Part shown: positions 61,875 through 64,000 of the stretch, piece after piece
How the letters are laid out: each line of letters opens with the position of its first letter
Position numbering within the stretch: the first letter of the stretch is position 1
Source of the DNA: DAISKN01 sp963716925
GTDB lineage: Bacteria > Acidobacteriota > Vicinamibacteria > Marinacidobacterales > SMYC01
Assembly (NCBI GenBank): GCA_963716925.1
Contig: CAVQUX010000033.1
Span: forward strand, 434,001 to 498,000
Direction: 5' to 3'
Length of the DNA stretch: 64,000 nt
Notes under the pieces: generated by a model
Seen by the model: the letters and a program-made list of their open reading frames with translations, nothing else
Told to the model about the DNA's origin: nothing
The model's database searches: none
Position numbers and translations under genes: made by a program

Positions 61875-62135
61875 GTGACGTCTCGGGAAGTCCTGGCCGG
61901 TCTCGGATTGATCGTCCTTCTGGCGATTCCCGCTCTGGCCGACCTGCCTTGCCAACCGGCGTCCGTCCCACCCGTCCCGCTCACGGTGGGCATGTTCCTC
62001 GATCAGCTGCTCGGGTCCCTCATCCAGAACGGGATCGCCGTCCTCTTCGCCGCCTCGGTCGCCGTCGTGGGGCTCCCGTGGATGATGGCCGGTCTCGCGA
62101 TGGCCCTGCTTCAGCTTCGGCGCCGGAAGGCCTAG
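61875..62135 (+). CDS. Small membrane protein of unknown function
   Basis: An 86-residue protein from GTG 61875 with two hydrophobic stretches (LAGLGLIVLLAIPALA, possibly a cleaved signal, and GIAVLFAASVAVVGLPWMMA) and a basic C-terminus (LRRRKA). One cysteine follows the first stretch. No family is recognised. The reading frame is plausible but short, and the gene overlaps fumarase by four bases tail to tail. Confidence 0.45.
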   Translation: MTSREVLAGLGLIVLLAIPALADLPCQPASVPPVPLTVGMFLDQLLGSLIQNGIAVLFAASVAVVGLPWMMAGLAMALLQLRRRKA

Positions 62136-63532
62136 CTCCCGGGCGGGATGCTCGGGCCGATCATTTTCCGGGGATCCACCCAGGCGTCGTAATCGGAGGC
62201 GCTCACGTAGCCGAGAGCGAGCGCGGCATCGCGAAGCGTGGTCCCTTCCGCCTGCGCCTTCTTCGCGATCCGGGCGGCCTTGTCGTACCCGATGTGGGGC
62301 GCGAGGGCGGTGACGAGCATCAACGAGCTTCGCAGGTGCTCCTCGATCCGCTCGCGGTTCGGCTCGATTCCTTCGACGCAGTTCACGCGAAAGCTGTCGC
62401 TGACGTCCGCGAGCAGGCGCGCGCTCTGGAGAAAGGCGTCGATGATCAAGGGCCGGAACACGTTCAGCTCGAAGTTCCCGGAGGCGCCTCCGAAATTGAT
62501 GGCGACGTCGTTTCCGAAGACGCGCGCCGCCGCCATGGTCAGGGCCTCCGACTGCGTGGCGTTGACCTTCCCCGGCATGATCGAGCTGCCCGGCTCGTTC
62601 TCCGGAAGCTTCAGCTCGCCCAGACCCGCGCGCGGCCCCGAGCCGAGCCATCGGATGTCGTTCGCGATCTTCGTGAGAGACGCGGCCACGGTCTTGAGCG
62701 CTCCATGCGCGAAGACCAGAGCATCACAGGACGCCAGGGCCTCGAACTTGTTCGGGGCGGACACAAAAGGATGCCCGGTCAGCTCGGAGAGCTGCTTTGC
62801 CACGCGCTCGCCCAGCTCCGGATGAGTATTGAGCCCGGTTCCGACCGCCGTCCCCCCGATGGCGAGCTCGAGCAGGTGCGGAAGCGCCTGCTCCACGTGG
62901 GCGATCCCATGGTCGAGCTGAGAGGCGTAGCCCGAGAACTCCTGCCCGAGTGTCAAGGGAGTCGCGTCCTGCAGATGCGTCCTTCCAACCTTGACGATCT
63001 CCGCGAACTCGCCCGCCTTCGAGGCCAGCGCATCCCGGAGACGCTGGAGCGCGGGCACGAGGCGCTCGCGAAGCGCGACGACCGCGGCCACGTGCATCGC
63101 CGTGGGAAAAACGTCGTTCGACGACTGGCCCCGGTTCACGTCGTCGTTCGGGTGGACGAGCCGGTCGGGACCGAGCTTCCCGCCGAGAATCTCGCTCGCG
63201 CGGTTCGCGAGCACCTCGTTCACGTTCATGTGGGTCTGGGTCCCGCTGCCCGTTTGCCAGACCAGGAGCGGGAACTCCTCCGAGTGCTTTCCCTCGAGGA
63301 CTTCGTCCGCGGCTTTCCCGATGGCCGCGGCCTTCGCGGCATCGAGGAGACCCAGATCGCGATTCACGGCGGCGGCCGCCTTCTTGACGAGCGCCAGCGA
63401 CCGGATCAACGGCTCCGGAATGCGCTCCGTCGAGATGCGGAAGTTGCGCCGGGAGCGCTCGGTCGTGGCCCCCCAGAGCCTTTCCGCGGGCACCTCGATT
63501 TCCCCCATGCCGTCCCGCTCGATTCGGCCCAT
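62132..63532 (-). CDS. fumC: Class II fumarate hydratase
   Basis: A 466-residue fumarase/aspartase-superfamily enzyme. Conserved blocks are SGTQTHMNVNEVLANRA, NDDVNRGQSSNDVFPTA, KVGRTHLQDATPLTLGQE, the TGLNTHPEL region and the signature GSSIMPGKVNATQ. These identify FumC, which interconverts fumarate and malate in the TCA cycle. ATG 63532 (MGRIERDGMGEIEVPAERL) is the family start, and TATATT lies seven bases upstream without a ribosome site. The frame runs further upstream but is not family-like. Confidence 0.95.
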   Translation of the reverse strand: MGRIERDGMGEIEVPAERLWGATTERSRRNFRISTERIPEPLIRSLALVKKAAAAVNRDLGLLDAAKAAAIGKAADEVLEGKHSEEFPLLVWQTGSGTQTHMNVNEVLANRASEILGGKLGPDRLVHPNDDVNRGQSSNDVFPTAMHVAAVVALRERLVPALQRLRDALASKAGEFAEIVKVGRTHLQDATPLTLGQEFSGYASQLDHGIAHVEQALPHLLELAIGGTAVGTGLNTHPELGERVAKQLSELTGHPFVSAPNKFEALASCDALVFAHGALKTVAASLTKIANDIRWLGSGPRAGLGELKLPENEPGSSIMPGKVNATQSEALTMAAARVFGNDVAINFGGASGNFELNVFRPLIIDAFLQSARLLADVSDSFRVNCVEGIEPNRERIEEHLRSSLMLVTALAPHIGYDKAARIAKKAQAEGTTLRDAALALGYVSASDYDAWVDPRKMIGPSIPPGS

Positions 63533-63539
63533 GCTGTCC

Positions 63540-63565
63540 AATATACCAATCCCTGGAGTTAGAAT
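63540..63565. promoter_or_regulatory. Divergent -10 boxes between fumC and the serine hydrolase
   Basis: TATATT (63540-63545, minus strand) sits seven bases before the fumC start. TAGAAT (63560-63565, plus strand) sits 19 bases before ATG 63585, with a GAGGTGG ribosome site between. The fumC message would be leaderless; the hydrolase message would not. Confidence 0.45.
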
Positions 63566-63584
63566 CCCCGCGAGGTGGCTCGAC

Positions 63585-64000
63585 ATGAAGCACTGGCTCT
63601 GGCTCACCCTCCTGGTGATCGGCTGCGACGCCGTGGCGCCTCCGGATGAGGCCGGCGACAATCGTCCCCGCGACGAGGTTCCCTACGCTCCGCGCGTCAC
63701 TCCGGCGAACCTGGGGATCGCGGGCTACGCGAAAGTACTCTGCTCCGCGGTCTTCGTCTCCGGGCGCAGGCTCGAAGACGCCCGCGACGTGAGCGGATAC
63801 TTCCTCGTTCCCGAGGAGGATTTCGCGAACATCACTGACGTCACCGTGGACCATGATCGGAAAGCGGTTCTGGTCACCCTCCGCAACCTCTTGACCCGCG
63901 AGGCGCGGTATCTCGGAGATCAGGGCTGCGTCATCATTCCGGAGGGTGAGGACGGCGTCTTCTTCGAGCCCACCGCCGTCACCACCACCCTTCCCGATCC
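63585..64000 (+). CDS. Serine hydrolase (beta-lactamase-like), N-terminal part
   Basis: Only the first ~139 residues are in the window. A lipoprotein signal (WLWLTLLVIGCD) is followed by the N-terminal extension typical of NylB-like serine hydrolases: AKVLCSAVFVSGRRLEDAR and RYLGDQGCVIIPEGEDGVF. The catalytic SxxK lies beyond the window edge. Family members act on amides, esters or D-amino-acid peptides. The start follows a GAGGTGG site. Confidence 0.75.
   Translation, partial: MKHWLWLTLLVIGCDAVAPPDEAGDNRPRDEVPYAPRVTPANLGIAGYAKVLCSAVFVSGRRLEDARDVSGYFLVPEEDFANITDVTVDHDRKAVLVTLRNLLTREARYLGDQGCVIIPEGEDGVFFEPTAVTTTLPD

Overview
The window is a dense, high-GC bacterial chromosome segment with about 50 protein genes, no rRNA or tRNA that I can recognise, no CRISPR array and no insertion sequence. 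Several features point to Acidobacteriota: a MacB-type permease of the duplicated-permease (ADOP) kind behind an HlyD adaptor and ABC ATPase, a CadC-like winged-helix/TolB/TPR protein, a PEP-CTERM protein, Uma2-family proteins, and many exported hydrolases and M48 peptidases. The phylum is inferred from family content and was not tested by phylogeny.

Layout. 0-5.3 kb: the end of a YfhO-type membrane protein, then a cyclic-di-GMP cassette (HEAT-repeat protein with a broken frame, HD-GYP phosphodiesterase, GGDEF cyclase). 5.3-11.3 kb: a hairpin-rich spacer, an ATP-grasp enzyme, two convergent Uma2 genes (one broken), an exported AbgB-like amidohydrolase, a geranylgeranyl-reductase-like flavoprotein and a structured 0.6-kb non-coding spacer. 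11.3-21.1 kb: a small lipoprotein, a radical-SAM/DUF2344 fusion, a deaminase-M48 peptidase operon, a signalling-type TPR protein and a histidine kinase.

21.3-27.4 kb (minus strand) is the most distinctive block. It is a tightly coupled operon of ABC-2 permease, outer-membrane lipoprotein-sorting-like protein, type III polyketide synthase, isoprenylcysteine-methyltransferase-like enzyme, acyl carrier protein, fatty-acyl-AMP ligase and a GAF-like protein. It looks like a pathway that activates a fatty acid, extends it to an alkylpyrone or alkylresorcinol-type lipid, methylates it and exports it. Divergent from it, across an IscR-like dyad, runs an Rrf2 regulator - sigma-70 factor - CPBP intramembrane protease operon. 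A DrrA-like ABC ATPase lies just beyond and could power the orphan permease.

31-46.9 kb: transketolase, a Crp/Fnr regulator, a REC-GGDEF-EAL protein, a lipocalin-like protein, a second M48 peptidase, a second ICMT-like methyltransferase, a serine hydrolase, a PEP-CTERM protein behind a sigma-54-type promoter, an exported amidase, a di-heme cytochrome c oxidoreductase, an HDAC-like amidohydrolase and a lipoprotein. 47-51.6 kb: an HlyD-ABC-permease efflux operon behind a near-perfect sigma-54 promoter. 51.6-64 kb: a TolB-like protein, EtfB-EtfA, a histidine-kinase remnant, a PATAN/DnaJ/TPR-like protein, a PIG-L deacetylase, a coupled run of glycosyltransferase, nucleosidase, TauE exporter and SPL-like radical-SAM genes, fumarase, and the start of a serine hydrolase cut by the window edge.

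Cross-cutting patterns are three copies of a GCAAAG-rich palindromic repeat, a recurrent arrangement of a -10 box 6-10 nt before a start codon without a Shine-Dalgarno sequence (probable leaderless transcripts), and at least three single-base frame breaks in otherwise intact genes, which may be assembly errors.
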